The notes under the pieces: model-generated
What the model was told of the DNA's origin: nothing
What the model saw: the letters and a program-made list of their open reading frames with translations, nothing else
Databases searched by the model: none
Program-made: the position numbers and the translations under genes
Source: Pseudomonas sp. PDM15
GTDB lineage: Bacteria > Pseudomonadota > Gammaproteobacteria > Pseudomonadales > Pseudomonadaceae
Direction of reading: 5' to 3'
DNA length: 64,000 nucleotides
Assembly: GCF_014851565.1 (NCBI RefSeq)
Contig: NZ_JACVAA010000008.1
Location: 124,001-188,000, forward strand
Part shown: in pieces, positions 8,781-17,862 of the stretch
Position numbering within the stretch: position 1 is the first letter of the stretch
How the letters are laid out: every line of letters begins with the position of its first letter

Positions 8781-9196
8781 ATTTCTGGCCTCTGCGAAAT
8801 TCCAGCAAAACCCTACCTGTAAGGCTGCTCAGAGAGTTCATGAGCATGTGATCAGGGGTTAGGTCACTAACCTCAATTGGCCTGGCTCAAGAAAAGGAAA
8901 TGGGTGCCTGTTTACAGCCTTGTCGTCAAACGAGAGTGAGCGATGGCGAGTAAGTCATCCGTCTCCTACCGGTACTTTCAGATCCTTCTTCTAGCTGCTG
9001 TATGCGTCTGTGACGCGCCCGGAGGATGCTCTCTCCCGCAACTAAGAAGACCGCTACGGCCTGGAGCAGTCCAGGTGGGTATCTTGGTCGCTACCCCTAA
9101 GCTTAGGATTTATGGCATATAGCCATCTCTCATTGAATACGCCCCTAAGGGGCATGCATGTATTAATGCGGCGAGTGTCTGTCCCGAGTGGTCAGC
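8781..9196. other. gene-poor stretch between tRNA-Pro and the NTPase gene
   Basis: No convincing gene. A 59-codon frame (8943-9122, MASKSSVSYRYF) has no recognisable similarity and may be chance. Small inverted repeats are visible: GGTTAG-GTCA-CTAACC (8857-8872), TGGC-ATATA-GCCA (9113-9125) and GCCCC-TAA-GGGGC (9141-9153). The base composition is lower in GC than the core operon. No integrase gene and no copy of the tRNA-Pro 3' end were found. Confidence 0.5.
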
Positions 9197-12100
9197 ATGG
9201 ATGGCCGACGTTCAGGATCAAGGCAGATGGCTCAAGCAAGCTCAAGTACCCTCAAGCGCACGTGGTTCGCACTGTATTACGGGCTGATAGCTGGTTTCAG
9301 GGTATTCAAGTCCACGTATCGCCCACATCTCTCCAAGTCATCTTTTGAGCCGCTGACGCCGGTGCTACTTGAGGATGATCGCTTTACGCGTTACGAGCAG
9401 GAGTTGCTTGGTGCTCTGAACAACGACGAAGTATTGAACATTGCTCTCACCGGTGGATACGGAGCCGGTAAGAGTAGCGTTGTGAAGACATTCTTCGAGC
9501 GCAATCCCCAATTCCCGTACGTCACGGTATCCCTCGCTACATTCAGCCAGGAGGCACCTGTCGAGGCATCTAGGCCATTAGATGCTCAGGTGTTGGGTGA
9601 TAGGGTGTCAAAAAGCACTGCACCGGCGGTAAAAGGAGTTGAGGCCTCTACCTCTGAACTCCTCAATCGCATTGAGGAAACAATCGTCCAGCAGTTGCTT
9701 TATTCCGTTCGGGCTGACCAGCTGCCCAAAACACGCCTAAAGCGAATCGTTCAGGCTTCGAACACTGTCATTCTGTTACGCACGTCGTTCCTGGCTGCGT
9801 GGGTCACCGGCCTCATGAGGCTCTGTGTGCCCAAGCTGGAGAAGCAGGCAGACGTTGATTTGGGTTGGTTAATCAAAGGGCTCATGCTGATCCCCGAGTG
9901 GTTCGCTGCCAGCATCGTCGTAGCAGGGGGCATATGGATTGCGTACGGAGTGCTGAGATTCCTTTCAATGTTCAGTATCGACGGGCTGACCCTCAAGGGC
10001 GGTAAGCTTGAAGCTACACATCATGGCTCAGTGCTTCACAAAAATGTCGATGAGATTATCTACTGCTTCGAACGCAGCGACGTCCAGGTCGTGGTAATCG
10101 AAGATCTCGACAGGTTCGATATCCAAGACATCTTCTTCCGGCTCCGGGAGATCAACTTCACCATCCGCCAGTCTCCCCAGATCAAGCGGTCGATACATTT
10201 CCTCTACGCCATCCGCGATGAGCTGTTCACGGTGACTGATAAGACCAAGTTCTTCGACCTGGTCATTCCTATCATCCCAGTCGTGAATTCAGAGAATTCG
10301 CGGGAAAAATTGACCGAGCTGATGGGGGCTCGAAAGGTAGGTGGCATCTCCTTGGGCGCCAGGCTCGACCCTGCCATGGTGGAGACGGTGTGTTACTACA
10401 TTGACGAGATGAGGTTGATCAAAAACATCGTCAACGAGTACGACATCTATTCGAGTCTCTTGGCAAAAGATGGCTTGGCGCTTGAGCCGAACAAGCTATT
10501 CGCCATTGTCGTGCTCAGGAACCTGCACCCTGATGCATATGCCGAGCTGATCAAGCGTCGGGGCCCTATTCACAATGTGCTAACAGGCTTTGGTGGATGG
10601 GTCAAAGACGAGGCGCAGAGGCTTGAAGAGCAGGCGGATAAGCTGAAAGAGCGGTTGGTACGAAAAGAAAATGAAGTCGCAAAAAGTACGGCGCATCTCC
10701 GAGCATGCGTATGGTACGAGATCGTGCAGCAGGGGAATCTGCCCCATGCCAACGCAGTAAGCACTCCTAGCGGTGCCGTATTCACGCTGCAACAGTTTGT
10801 CGAGGATGGCAACTTCGACGCTGTGATCCAGGCGGACTGGGTGAGGGTGTTAGCCACTAGCCGTTATGGCAACAATGATGGGAACACCATTAAACCTAGC
10901 CAGCTTCTGATGGCGGTAAAATACGAAGCTCGCGCCGAACTGTTGCAGCGCTCGGTCGATAGCATCGAGGGTGAGATCAATGATTTGCGAAAGCAAATCG
11001 TTCGTCTCAAAACAACTCCATTTCGCGAGGCTGCTCGAAAGAGCTATGGCCCAACAATCGCAAACTCGCTTGCCGGTCTAGAGGTGGTTACCTACCTCAT
11101 GCGTCGTGGTTTTTTCGACACCGATTACGTCGACTATCTGGGCTATTTCTATGAGGGGTCGCTGACCCAAGCGGACAAGAATTTTATCCTTGCGCTCGGC
11201 CGGGGTGAGGTTCTCGATGTGACCACTCCGTTGCAGAATCCTGAGCGCGTTGCGAGCAAGTTGGACTTCGATTGTCTTGAGGGCGGCAAAGGCATCATTT
11301 CTGGAGTAATTGCTGCTCTCGCAACGCACCGTGAAGTTGATAGTGCAGAGCTTGCGTCCGAGAAGCTGGCCATAGTGCTGAAGAGCGGCCACAAGCACTT
11401 GGAGCGGATGGCTGAAGCGGTGCAAGTGCTCCTTGGGGGCAAGGACGGCCTGGCGGTGATCAAGGCCCTATTCGAAACGGATCAGAATCTTATGTACCAG
11501 CTCCTTCAAACTGAGCGGTTCGGATTCAGTGATGCCAGGCAGCTGTACATCAGCACTATCTTGGATGCTTTGACGGTCGAGCAGCTCAATGGCATGAGCG
11601 ATAAAAAGGGATTGTTCCTGAAGGCAATCAATGGACTCTCAGATATCGCTCATCTCATGCCCTCTCTGGAGTCAAAACGGGGAGGCTGGAACTGGCTCCG
11701 CGATAAACCCGCACAATTCAGGGCTGTCAGTGATGTGACATCGTCCGAGGATCTCAAGAAGCTTGTTGCGTGGGGATGCCTGGAGTTATCACTACCCATG
11801 CTCCAGTTACTTTGGCAAAAGCTGGGTGCTCCTTCTATTGAGGAGTCTCTAGTGACCTATGGGCGCCTTGAAAGCCTTGAGCTCCCTGGCCTGTTGGAGA
11901 GTATCAAGGGACATCCCGAAGCGTTCATCACTGAGCTTCTGAGCCAAGACGGCGTTCTCCCTGAGAGCAGCGACTCGCTTGTCAAACTGCTGCATCTGGT
12001 TGAAGAGGATCTGGATCTAATGTGGCAACTGCTGGATCGCACCCAGTGCGTTGTGTCGGATCTCCGGGAGGTTCCTAAGGAGGTATGGCCACGCTTCCTG

Positions 12101-13027
12101 GACATGGATCGAGTTGAGCCGTTTGGTAGGGCTGTTTGGACTGTCTTCGATCAGGTGATTGATCCAGATCTACCTTCTCTGGACCCAAGTGGGGATGAAG
12201 CAAGGGAGTTGCTCAAGGAGAAGCTCTTCGCTTTTGTTGAGCGCCACGTTGAGGTATTGGATGGCGAGCTCTGGCAATCGGAGCCAACACGGCAGTCTGC
12301 GCTTCAGATTTATCTTCTCCGCAAAGAGCTATCTAACAGTGTTCTACGTGCGCTGTTTGCCGATCTGACATTAGATCCAGCTGTGGTGCTGGCTTCGGGG
12401 CTGCCTCCTGATCGCTGGGCTCTTTTTGCATTCAATAGCTGTGCTCCTTATACCCTAGAAATCCGAGAGGCATTCAAAACTCAGGCGCCACGTATGGTGT
12501 CAGCCTATATCCGCAGGTGTTGGAAGGAAGCCAAAGTCGATCTAGATCTAACGGCGTTGCCGATTGATTTGGTGTGGGAACTCACTCGTTATGAGACAGC
12601 CTCGATTCAGGATGCGCTGACAATGTGGCAGGGCATTCCCTTCGAGGCTTTTGATACTTGCGAAGGATCATCAATCGAGCTCGCGAAGGTCTGTGGGCGC
12701 GCGAACGTCGAAGGGGTCAGCTTTTCGGCTGCATATCTACCGGTCATCCTTCAGGTTATTCAGGATGGCGACTTAAGTCGAGAAAACAGGATTGAAATGA
12801 TCATTCAGGCCCTCACGCTTAATTGTGAGTGGGGGCGAATAGCAGCTGTCCTGATCCTCTTGGGCGATGAGTATCCCAACATTGCTCTGCGGCGTCGTGT
12901 GCATCTACCTAACTCCGAAGAGGATAAACGTCTGGTTGAGGCACTTGGGCGTCGTAATTTTGTTGGAGGCATCAGCCATGAGAAGAAACACATCGTCGTG
13001 TACCGTAGACCAAGTGCAATGAAATAG
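9197..13027 (+). CDS. YobI-type large P-loop NTPase, membrane-anchored
   Basis: About 1276 residues. The N-terminus has LTPVLLEDDRFTRYEQELLGAL and then Walker A GGYGAGKSS near residue 90, two hydrophobic segments around residues 195-260 (TSFLAAWVTGLMRL and EWFAASIVVAGGIWIAYGVL) inserted in the ATPase domain, and Walker B VVVIEDLDRF about residue 300. This layout is that of YobI/KAP-like NTPases, where membrane segments interrupt the P-loop domain. The C-terminal 800 residues are alpha-helical, possibly repeat-like, with a coiled-coil around 480-510. Start is uncertain: GTG 9188, ATG 9197 and ATG 9227 are all in frame with weak ribosome-binding sites. Codon use is clearly more AT-rich than in the neighbours, so it is probably acquired. 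Function unknown; defence against phage is a guess from family type and setting. Confidence 0.75.
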   Translation: MDGRRSGSRQMAQASSSTLKRTWFALYYGLIAGFRVFKSTYRPHLSKSSFEPLTPVLLEDDRFTRYEQELLGALNNDEVLNIALTGGYGAGKSSVVKTFFERNPQFPYVTVSLATFSQEAPVEASRPLDAQVLGDRVSKSTAPAVKGVEASTSELLNRIEETIVQQLLYSVRADQLPKTRLKRIVQASNTVILLRTSFLAAWVTGLMRLCVPKLEKQADVDLGWLIKGLMLIPEWFAASIVVAGGIWIAYGVLRFLSMFSIDGLTLKGGKLEATHHGSVLHKNVDEIIYCFERSDVQVVVIEDLDRFDIQDIFFRLREINFTIRQSPQIKRSIHFLYAIRDELFTVTDKTKFFDLVIPIIPVVNSENSREKLTELMGARKVGGISLGARLDPAMVETVCYYIDEMRLIKNIVNEYDIYSSLLAKDGLALEPNKLFAIVVLRNLHPDAYAELIKRRGPIHNVLTGFGGWVKDEAQRLEEQADKLKERLVRKENEVAKSTAHLRACVWYEIVQQGNLPHANAVSTPSGAVFTLQQFVEDGNFDAVIQADWVRVLATSRYGNNDGNTIKPSQLLMAVKYEARAELLQRSVDSIEGEINDLRKQIVRLKTTPFREAARKSYGPTIANSLAGLEVVTYLMRRGFFDTDYVDYLGYFYEGSLTQADKNFILALGRGEVLDVTTPLQNPERVASKLDFDCLEGGKGIISGVIAALATHREVDSAELASEKLAIVLKSGHKHLERMAEAVQVLLGGKDGLAVIKALFETDQNLMYQLLQTERFGFSDARQLYISTILDALTVEQLNGMSDKKGLFLKAINGLSDIAHLMPSLESKRGGWNWLRDKPAQFRAVSDVTSSEDLKKLVAWGCLELSLPMLQLLWQKLGAPSIEESLVTYGRLESLELPGLLESIKGHPEAFITELLSQDGVLPESSDSLVKLLHLVEEDLDLMWQLLDRTQCVVSDLREVPKEVWPRFLDMDRVEPFGRAVWTVFDQVIDPDLPSLDPSGDEARELLKEKLFAFVERHVEVLDGELWQSEPTRQSALQIYLLRKELSNSVLRALFADLTLDPAVVLASGLPPDRWALFAFNSCAPYTLEIREAFKTQAPRMVSAYIRRCWKEAKVDLDLTALPIDLVWELTRYETASIQDALTMWQGIPFEAFDTCEGSSIELAKVCGRANVEGVSFSAAYLPVILQVIQDGDLSRENRIEMIIQALTLNCEWGRIAAVLILLGDEYPNIALRRRVHLPNSEEDKRLVEALGRRNFVGGISHEKKHIVVYRRPSAMK

Positions 13028-13062
13028 TCGTCTCTCTTTGTAGGTAAGGCGATGACTGATTT

Positions 13063-13542
13063 TTGGTGCAACTCCAGGCGACTCGGCTGGACGAACTGGT
13101 CAGGGATGTCGCCCAGAGTCTGCATGCGGAAGTCGAATCGAGAGGGCTGGATCTGCAGCTGAGGGTCGCCGAGGCGGCGCAGCAGCCCGTGCTGACCGAC
13201 CCAAAGCGCCTAGGCGAGGCGCTGCGTCACCTGCTGCTGCATGCGCTGCGCAATACCGTCGCCGGCAAGGTGCGCCTGGGCGTGCAGGCCCAGTCAGAAG
13301 GTGAGCGCATTGCCGTACGCCTGGAGATCAGCGGCTCACCCAGCGAGCAGGCCGATCCCTTGCGCATCTGTTCGCTGGCGGAGCTGGCGGATGAGGCGGC
13401 GCGGCAGATGGCGCGCAACAGCCCGGTGGGCCTGATCATCGCCCGCCGCCTGATCGAGATGCTGCAGGGTGAGCTGGTCACCGCCAGCCCGCTGGAGCGT
13501 GGAGTGACGCTCAGCGTGCATCTGCAACTGGACCCGGTGTAG
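13063..13542 (+). pseudogene. 5'-truncated histidine-kinase remnant (HATPase-like domain)
   Basis: A TTG-initiated frame of 159 codons begins directly in the linker between the dimerisation and ATPase domains (LQATRLDELVRDVAQSLHAEVESR). It runs through a degenerate N-box (DPKRLGEALRHLLLHAL, with His where Asn is expected) to a G2-like end (VGLIIARRLIEMLQGEL). The sensor and phospho-acceptor parts are missing, and a stop lies just upstream at 13057. GC content returns to the chromosomal level here. I read it as the tail of a sensor kinase whose front was lost when the NTPase segment arrived. An intact small protein is less likely. Confidence 0.6.
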
Positions 13543-13618
13543 GCCGCTTCGAGCCATATGCTTATGCAATAAAAGTATTTCCTACACCTCTCTTATGCTC
13601 GCTATCTTCTCGTCACAG

Positions 13619-13632
13619 CTTGTTATGACAAG
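13619..13632 (+). promoter_or_regulatory. putative GntR/HutC operator
   Basis: The perfect palindrome CTTGT-TATG-ACAAG stands 21 bases before the start codon of the GntR-type gene, in the position of an autoregulatory operator. Confidence 0.5.
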
Positions 13633-13652
13633 TAGAGATCAGAGACGAGAAC

Positions 13653-14402
13653 ATGGCCGAACTGCTTCCCCTGTCCCCCGTGCCGCTGTACAGCCAGCTC
13701 AAGGAGCTGCTGCGTGGGCGCATCCTCGACGGTACATATCCGCCGCACAGCCGCATGCCTTCGGAGAGCGAGCTGGGCCAGGCGTTTGGTGTCAGCCGCA
13801 TCACCGTGCGCCAGGCGCTAGGGGATCTGCAGAAGGAAGGGCTGATCTTCAAGATCCATGGCAAGGGCACCTTCGTTGCCAAGCCCAAGGCGTTCCAGAA
13901 CGTCAGCACCCTGCAGGGCCTGGCCGAGTCCATGTCGCAGATGGGCTACGAGGTGATCAACCGCCTGCACAGCCTCAAGCATCTGCCGGCCAGCGCCCGC
14001 GTCGCCGAGCGCCTGGGGTTGGAGGAGGGTGCACCGGTGACCGAGATCAAGCGCGTGCGCTTGGTCAATCGTGAGCCGGTGTCGCTGGAAGTCACCTACG
14101 TGCCGCGCGCCGTCGGCGAGAAGCTGGAGAAGGCCGACCTGGTAGCCCGCGACATCTTCCTGATCATCGAGAACGACTGCGGCATCGCCCTTGGTCATGC
14201 CGACCTGGCCATTGACGCGGTGCTGGCCGATGCCGACCTGACTCGTGCGCTGAACGTGGAGGAGGGCGCGCCGATCATGCGCATCGAGCGCTTGACCCAC
14301 GCCGCCGATGGCACGCCGCTGGACTTCGAATACCTCTACTACCGCGGCGATGCTTTCCAGTACCGCCTGCGCATCGACCGCCAGAAGGGCTCCCACGCAT
14401 GA
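13653..14402 (+). CDS. GntR-family (HutC/UTRA) transcriptional regulator
   Basis: 249 residues. The N-terminal winged helix (PLYSQLKELLRGRILDGTYPPHSRMPSE.. VSRITVRQALGDLQKEGLI) is followed by GKGTFVA and a UTRA ligand-binding domain (about 90-240, ending FEYLYYRGDAFQYRLRIDRQ). HutC-type regulators usually repress the operon they head and respond to its substrate. The stop overlaps the ATG of the flavoprotein gene (ATGA), so it is the first gene of the flavoprotein-ABC operon. The ligand cannot be named. Confidence 0.9.
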   Translation: MAELLPLSPVPLYSQLKELLRGRILDGTYPPHSRMPSESELGQAFGVSRITVRQALGDLQKEGLIFKIHGKGTFVAKPKAFQNVSTLQGLAESMSQMGYEVINRLHSLKHLPASARVAERLGLEEGAPVTEIKRVRLVNREPVSLEVTYVPRAVGEKLEKADLVARDIFLIIENDCGIALGHADLAIDAVLADADLTRALNVEEGAPIMRIERLTHAADGTPLDFEYLYYRGDAFQYRLRIDRQKGSHA

Positions 14403-16123
14403 ACACGATCGAACGCGAATACGACCTGGTGGTGATCGGCGGGGGTACCGCCGGGCCGATGGCTGCGATCAAGGCCAAGGAGGCCAACCGCGAGCTGCGC
14501 GTGCTGCTGCTGGACAAGGCCAACGTCAAGCGCAGTGGCGCTATCAGCATGGGCATGGACGGCCTGAACAATGCGGTGATCCCCGGCCACGCCACGCCGG
14601 AGCAGTACACCAAGGAAATCACCATCGCCAACGACGGCATCGTCAACCAGGCGGCTGTGTACGCCTACGCCACCAAGAGTTTCGAGACCATCGAGCAGCT
14701 CGACCGCTGGGGCGTGAAGTTCGAGAAGGACGAGACCGGCGACTACGCGGTGAAGAAGGTTCACCACATGGGCGCCTACGTGCTGCCGATGCCCGAGGGG
14801 CACGACATCAAAAAGGTGCTGTACCGCCAGCTCAAGCGTGCGCGGGTGGAGATCACCAACCGGGTCATCGCCACCCGCCTGCTGACCGACGCCGAGGGCG
14901 CGGTGAACGGAGTGATGGGCTTCGACTGCCGCACTGCAGACTTCCACCTGATCCGCGCCAAGGCCGTGGTACTCGCCTGCGGCGCCGCCGGGCGCCTGGG
15001 CCTGCCGGCCTCGGGCTACCTGATGGGCACTTACGAGAACCCGACCAACGCCGGCGACGGCTATGCCATGGCCTATCACGCCGGCGCCGAGCTGGCGAAC
15101 CTCGAGTGCTTCCAGATCAACCCGCTGATCAAGGACTACAACGGCCCGGCCTGCGCCTACGTCACCGGCCCGCTCGGCGGCTACACCGCCAACAACAAGG
15201 GCGAGCGTTTCATCGAGTGCGACTACTGGTCTGGGCAGATGATGTGGGAGTTCCACCAGGAGCTGGAGGGCGGCAACGGCCCGGTGTTCCTCAAGCTTGA
15301 TCACCTGGCCGAGGAGACCATCCAGAACATCGAGGAGATCCTGCATAGCAACGAGCGGCCCAGCCGTGGCCAGTTCCACGCCAACCGTGGCACCGACTAC
15401 CGCACCGGTATGGTCGAGATGCACATCTCCGAGATCGGCTTCTGCTCCGGCCACAGCGCCTCGGGCGTGTGGGTCAACGAGAAGGCCGAGACCAGCGTGA
15501 AGGGCCTGTACTCGGCCGGCGACATGGCCGCCGTGCCGCACAACTACATGCTCGGCGCATTCACCTACGGCTGGTTCGCCGGGGTCAACGCCGCCGAGTA
15601 CATCGCCGGCCGTGAGTTCACCAAGGTCGACGCGCAGCAGGTCGAGCGCGAGCAGGCGCGGGTGTATGCGCCGCTCAATCGTGAGCACGGCCTGCCGCCG
15701 GCCCAGGTCGAGTACAAGCTGCGGCGCATGGTCAACGACTACCTGCAGCCGCCCAAGGTGACCAAGAAGATGGAGATCGGCCTGACCCGCTTCGCCGATA
15801 TCCAGCGCGACCTCGACCAGCTCAAGGCCAACAACCCGCACGAGCTGATGCGCGCCCTGGAGGTCAGCGTGATCCGCGACTGCGCCGAGATGGCCGCGCG
15901 CGCCTCGCTGTTCCGCGCCGAGAGCCGCTGGGGCCTGTACCACCACCGCGTCGACCACCCGCAGCGCAACGACGCCGAGTGGTTCGCCCACTGCCACCTG
16001 AAGAAGGGTGAGGGCGGCGAGATGACCAGCTTCAAGAAGCCGGTGGAGCCGTATCTGATTCCGCTGGATGACGAGGAACAGCACGCCTACCAACGCCTGC
16101 GGGTGCGTAGCGACGCCGCCTGA
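14399..16123 (+). CDS. AprA-like FAD-dependent reductase flavoprotein
   Basis: 574 residues. FAD Rossmann motif DLVVIGGGTAGPMAAIKAKE at the N-terminus, then RSGAISMGMDGLNNA, a catalytic-region block (NAGDGYAMAYHAGAELANLE), a second FAD block (GLYSAGDMAAVPHNYMLGAFTYGWFAG) and a C-terminal helical domain with two conserved YxxHHRxDxP-like signatures (GLYHHRVDHPQRND). This is the succinate dehydrogenase/fumarate reductase flavoprotein superfamily, closest in layout to the alpha subunit of adenylylsulfate reductase. That enzyme pairs with a small two-cluster ferredoxin, which is the next gene here in damaged form. The real substrate is unknown; an organosulfur compound is a guess from the transporter type. 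Confidence 0.8.
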   Translation: MNTIEREYDLVVIGGGTAGPMAAIKAKEANRELRVLLLDKANVKRSGAISMGMDGLNNAVIPGHATPEQYTKEITIANDGIVNQAAVYAYATKSFETIEQLDRWGVKFEKDETGDYAVKKVHHMGAYVLPMPEGHDIKKVLYRQLKRARVEITNRVIATRLLTDAEGAVNGVMGFDCRTADFHLIRAKAVVLACGAAGRLGLPASGYLMGTYENPTNAGDGYAMAYHAGAELANLECFQINPLIKDYNGPACAYVTGPLGGYTANNKGERFIECDYWSGQMMWEFHQELEGGNGPVFLKLDHLAEETIQNIEEILHSNERPSRGQFHANRGTDYRTGMVEMHISEIGFCSGHSASGVWVNEKAETSVKGLYSAGDMAAVPHNYMLGAFTYGWFAGVNAAEYIAGREFTKVDAQQVEREQARVYAPLNREHGLPPAQVEYKLRRMVNDYLQPPKVTKKMEIGLTRFADIQRDLDQLKANNPHELMRALEVSVIRDCAEMAARASLFRAESRWGLYHHRVDHPQRNDAEWFAHCHLKKGEGGEMTSFKKPVEPYLIPLDDEEQHAYQRLRVRSDAA

Positions 16124-16194
16124 CCACACCTGCGTGCAGGCCCCGAACGGGGGCCGCAGAAACGAGAGAGCCACAGGCTCCGAGGAACCGTGAC

Positions 16195-17703
16195 ATGGCC
16201 TACCAGCCCCAGGAAATCTTCTTTCGCAGCAATGCACCGGTGACCATCGACGAGGACAAGTGCATCGCCCACAAGGGCTGCACCGTGTGCGTCGAGGTCT
16301 GCCCGATGGACCTGCTGGCCGGCCTCGCCCTGGCCATCGCCTCCGTTCACGCCCAGGCTGAGACGATCCGCGTCGCCATCGGCACCCAGGACACCACCAT
16401 CAATTGCGCTACCGGCGGCCTGCTCATTCGCGAGCTGAGCCTGCTCGACAAGTACCTGCCGAAGGATGGCAAGTACCAGGACGTGAAGTACGAGATCGAG
16501 TGGAAGAACTTCACCAGCGGCGCGCCGCTGACCAACGAGATGGTCGCCGGCAAGCTCGATTTCGGCGCCATGGCCGACTTCCCCGGCTCGTTCAACGGCG
16601 TCGCCCACCTCGACGCCGGCAAGCGCAGTCTGTTCCTCACGGTGCTCTCCGGCAGCACCCGCGGCAGCGGCAACGGCATCGTGGTGCCGGCGTCGTCCAG
16701 CGTGCAGTCGCTGGCCGAGCTGAAGGGCAAGACCATCTCCGTGCCGTTCGCCTCCACCGCCCACGGCATGCTGCTGCGCGCCGTCGCCGCGCAAGGCTGG
16801 GACCCGCAGAAGGACGTGCGCATCATCGCCCAGCCGCCGGAAATCGCCGGCTCGGCCCTGCGCAGCAACCGCATCGAGGCGCATGCCGACTTCGTGCCGT
16901 TCGCCGAGCTGTTCCCCAACCGTGGCTTCGCCCGCAAGATCTACGACGGCTCCCAGGCCAACGCACCGACCTTCCATGGCGCGCTGGTCGATGCCGAGTA
17001 CGCCAAGAAGTACCCGGAAGTGGTCACCGCCTACCTGCGCGCCAGCCTGGAGGCCGACCGCCTGTTCGCCGAGTCGCCGGAGAAGTACAGCGAGCTGATC
17101 GAAAAGGTCACCGGCATCGAGGCCGAGGTGAACTACCTGTTCCACGGCCCGCTCGGCCTGCAGACCCGCGATCTGACCTGGAAGCCGGAGTACCGCAAGG
17201 CGCTGGCCACCTCCATCGACACCCTCAAGCTGCTGAAGAAGACCGACCGCGGCCTGGACGTGGACAAGTTCGTCGACGACCAGTACATCCGCGCCGCCTT
17301 CAAGCAGGCCGGCCGCAACTACGACAAGGCCCTGGCCGACTACCAGCCGCTACCGCTGAAAGCCAACGATGCACTGACCGGCAAGCCGATCACCGACGTT
17401 TCGCGCCTGGCGCAGATCTGGGTGCGCGGCGAGGACAAGGTACGCCACTACAGCTCGCCGGAAGCCGCGCTCAAGGCCCTGGCCGCGCTGGAGCAGGAGG
17501 GCAAGGACATCCGCGCCATCTACGCCCAGGCCACCGACAGCGGCATCAAGCTGCTGGCCAACCAGGCCTGGTTCGTGCGCAACGGCAAGGGTGAGCTCTC
17601 CGCCTTCCTGCTCAAGGACCAGGCCGAAGCCTACGCCCAGCAGCACGGTGGCACTGCACTGGACTTCGTCAGCGCCAACCAGCAGGCCGTCGCCAGCCTT
17701 TGA
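16195..17703 (+). CDS. chimera: ferredoxin N-terminus fused to ABC substrate-binding protein
   Basis: 502 residues in one open frame, with ribosome-binding site GAGGAA. Residues 1-41 (MAYQPQEIFFRSNAPVTIDE then C23, C29, C32, C36-P) are the front of an AprB-like ferredoxin with one [4Fe-4S] motif. At PMDLLAG the protein changes into the signal-peptide core LLAGLALAIASVHAQA (cleavage about residue 55) and mature part (ETIRVAIGTQDTTIN...) of an SsuA/NMT1-type periplasmic binding protein. The second ferredoxin cluster, the ferredoxin stop and the start of the binding-protein gene are missing. This looks like an in-frame deletion between copies of a short sequence such as CTGCTGGCC. The product may be non-functional or exported poorly; an assembly collapse is also possible. 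The following permease and ATPase genes are intact. Confidence 0.8.
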   Translation: MAYQPQEIFFRSNAPVTIDEDKCIAHKGCTVCVEVCPMDLLAGLALAIASVHAQAETIRVAIGTQDTTINCATGGLLIRELSLLDKYLPKDGKYQDVKYEIEWKNFTSGAPLTNEMVAGKLDFGAMADFPGSFNGVAHLDAGKRSLFLTVLSGSTRGSGNGIVVPASSSVQSLAELKGKTISVPFASTAHGMLLRAVAAQGWDPQKDVRIIAQPPEIAGSALRSNRIEAHADFVPFAELFPNRGFARKIYDGSQANAPTFHGALVDAEYAKKYPEVVTAYLRASLEADRLFAESPEKYSELIEKVTGIEAEVNYLFHGPLGLQTRDLTWKPEYRKALATSIDTLKLLKKTDRGLDVDKFVDDQYIRAAFKQAGRNYDKALADYQPLPLKANDALTGKPITDVSRLAQIWVRGEDKVRHYSSPEAALKALAALEQEGKDIRAIYAQATDSGIKLLANQAWFVRNGKGELSAFLLKDQAEAYAQQHGGTALDFVSANQQAVASL

Positions 17704-17706
17704 TGG

Positions 17707-17813
17707 ACTCCCTCTCCCTCTGGGAGAGGGCTGGGGTGAGGGTGCCGTAGGCAACTCGTAGCAGCCTGCCAATCCCTCACCCCCGGCCCCTCTCCCAGTG
17801 GGAGAGGGGAGCA
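17707..17813. repeat. pair of REP-like palindromic repeats in opposite orientation
   Basis: CTCCCTCTCCCTCTGGGAG with AGGGCTGGGGTGAGGG (17707-17738) reappears as its reverse complement (CCCTCACCCCCGGCCCCTCT, then CCCAGTGGGAGAGGGG) at about 17777-17813. Such REP/BIME pairs are common between Pseudomonas genes and can cap an mRNA 3' end. It separates the binding-protein part from the permease. Confidence 0.7.
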
Positions 17814-17862
17814 AAGACCTGAGTTCGTGCCTGGTGTCTTCGGGTTACGGTTGGAGAATTCA

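Noticed and set aside
8943..9122. 59-codon frame between tRNA-Pro and the NTPase gene
   Set aside because: No recognisable similarity, weak ribosome-binding site and no conserved neighbour; kept only as a note in the gap description.
13028..13080. Search for a direct repeat of the tRNA-Pro 3' end as an attR site
   Set aside because: No copy of TTCGAATCACTCCG or the CCA end could be found at the right border, and no integrase gene is present, so no att sites are claimed.
14339..16237. 632-codon minus-strand frame opposite the flavoprotein gene
   Set aside because: Antisense of a GC-rich coding region; its composition and lack of motifs mark it as a shadow.
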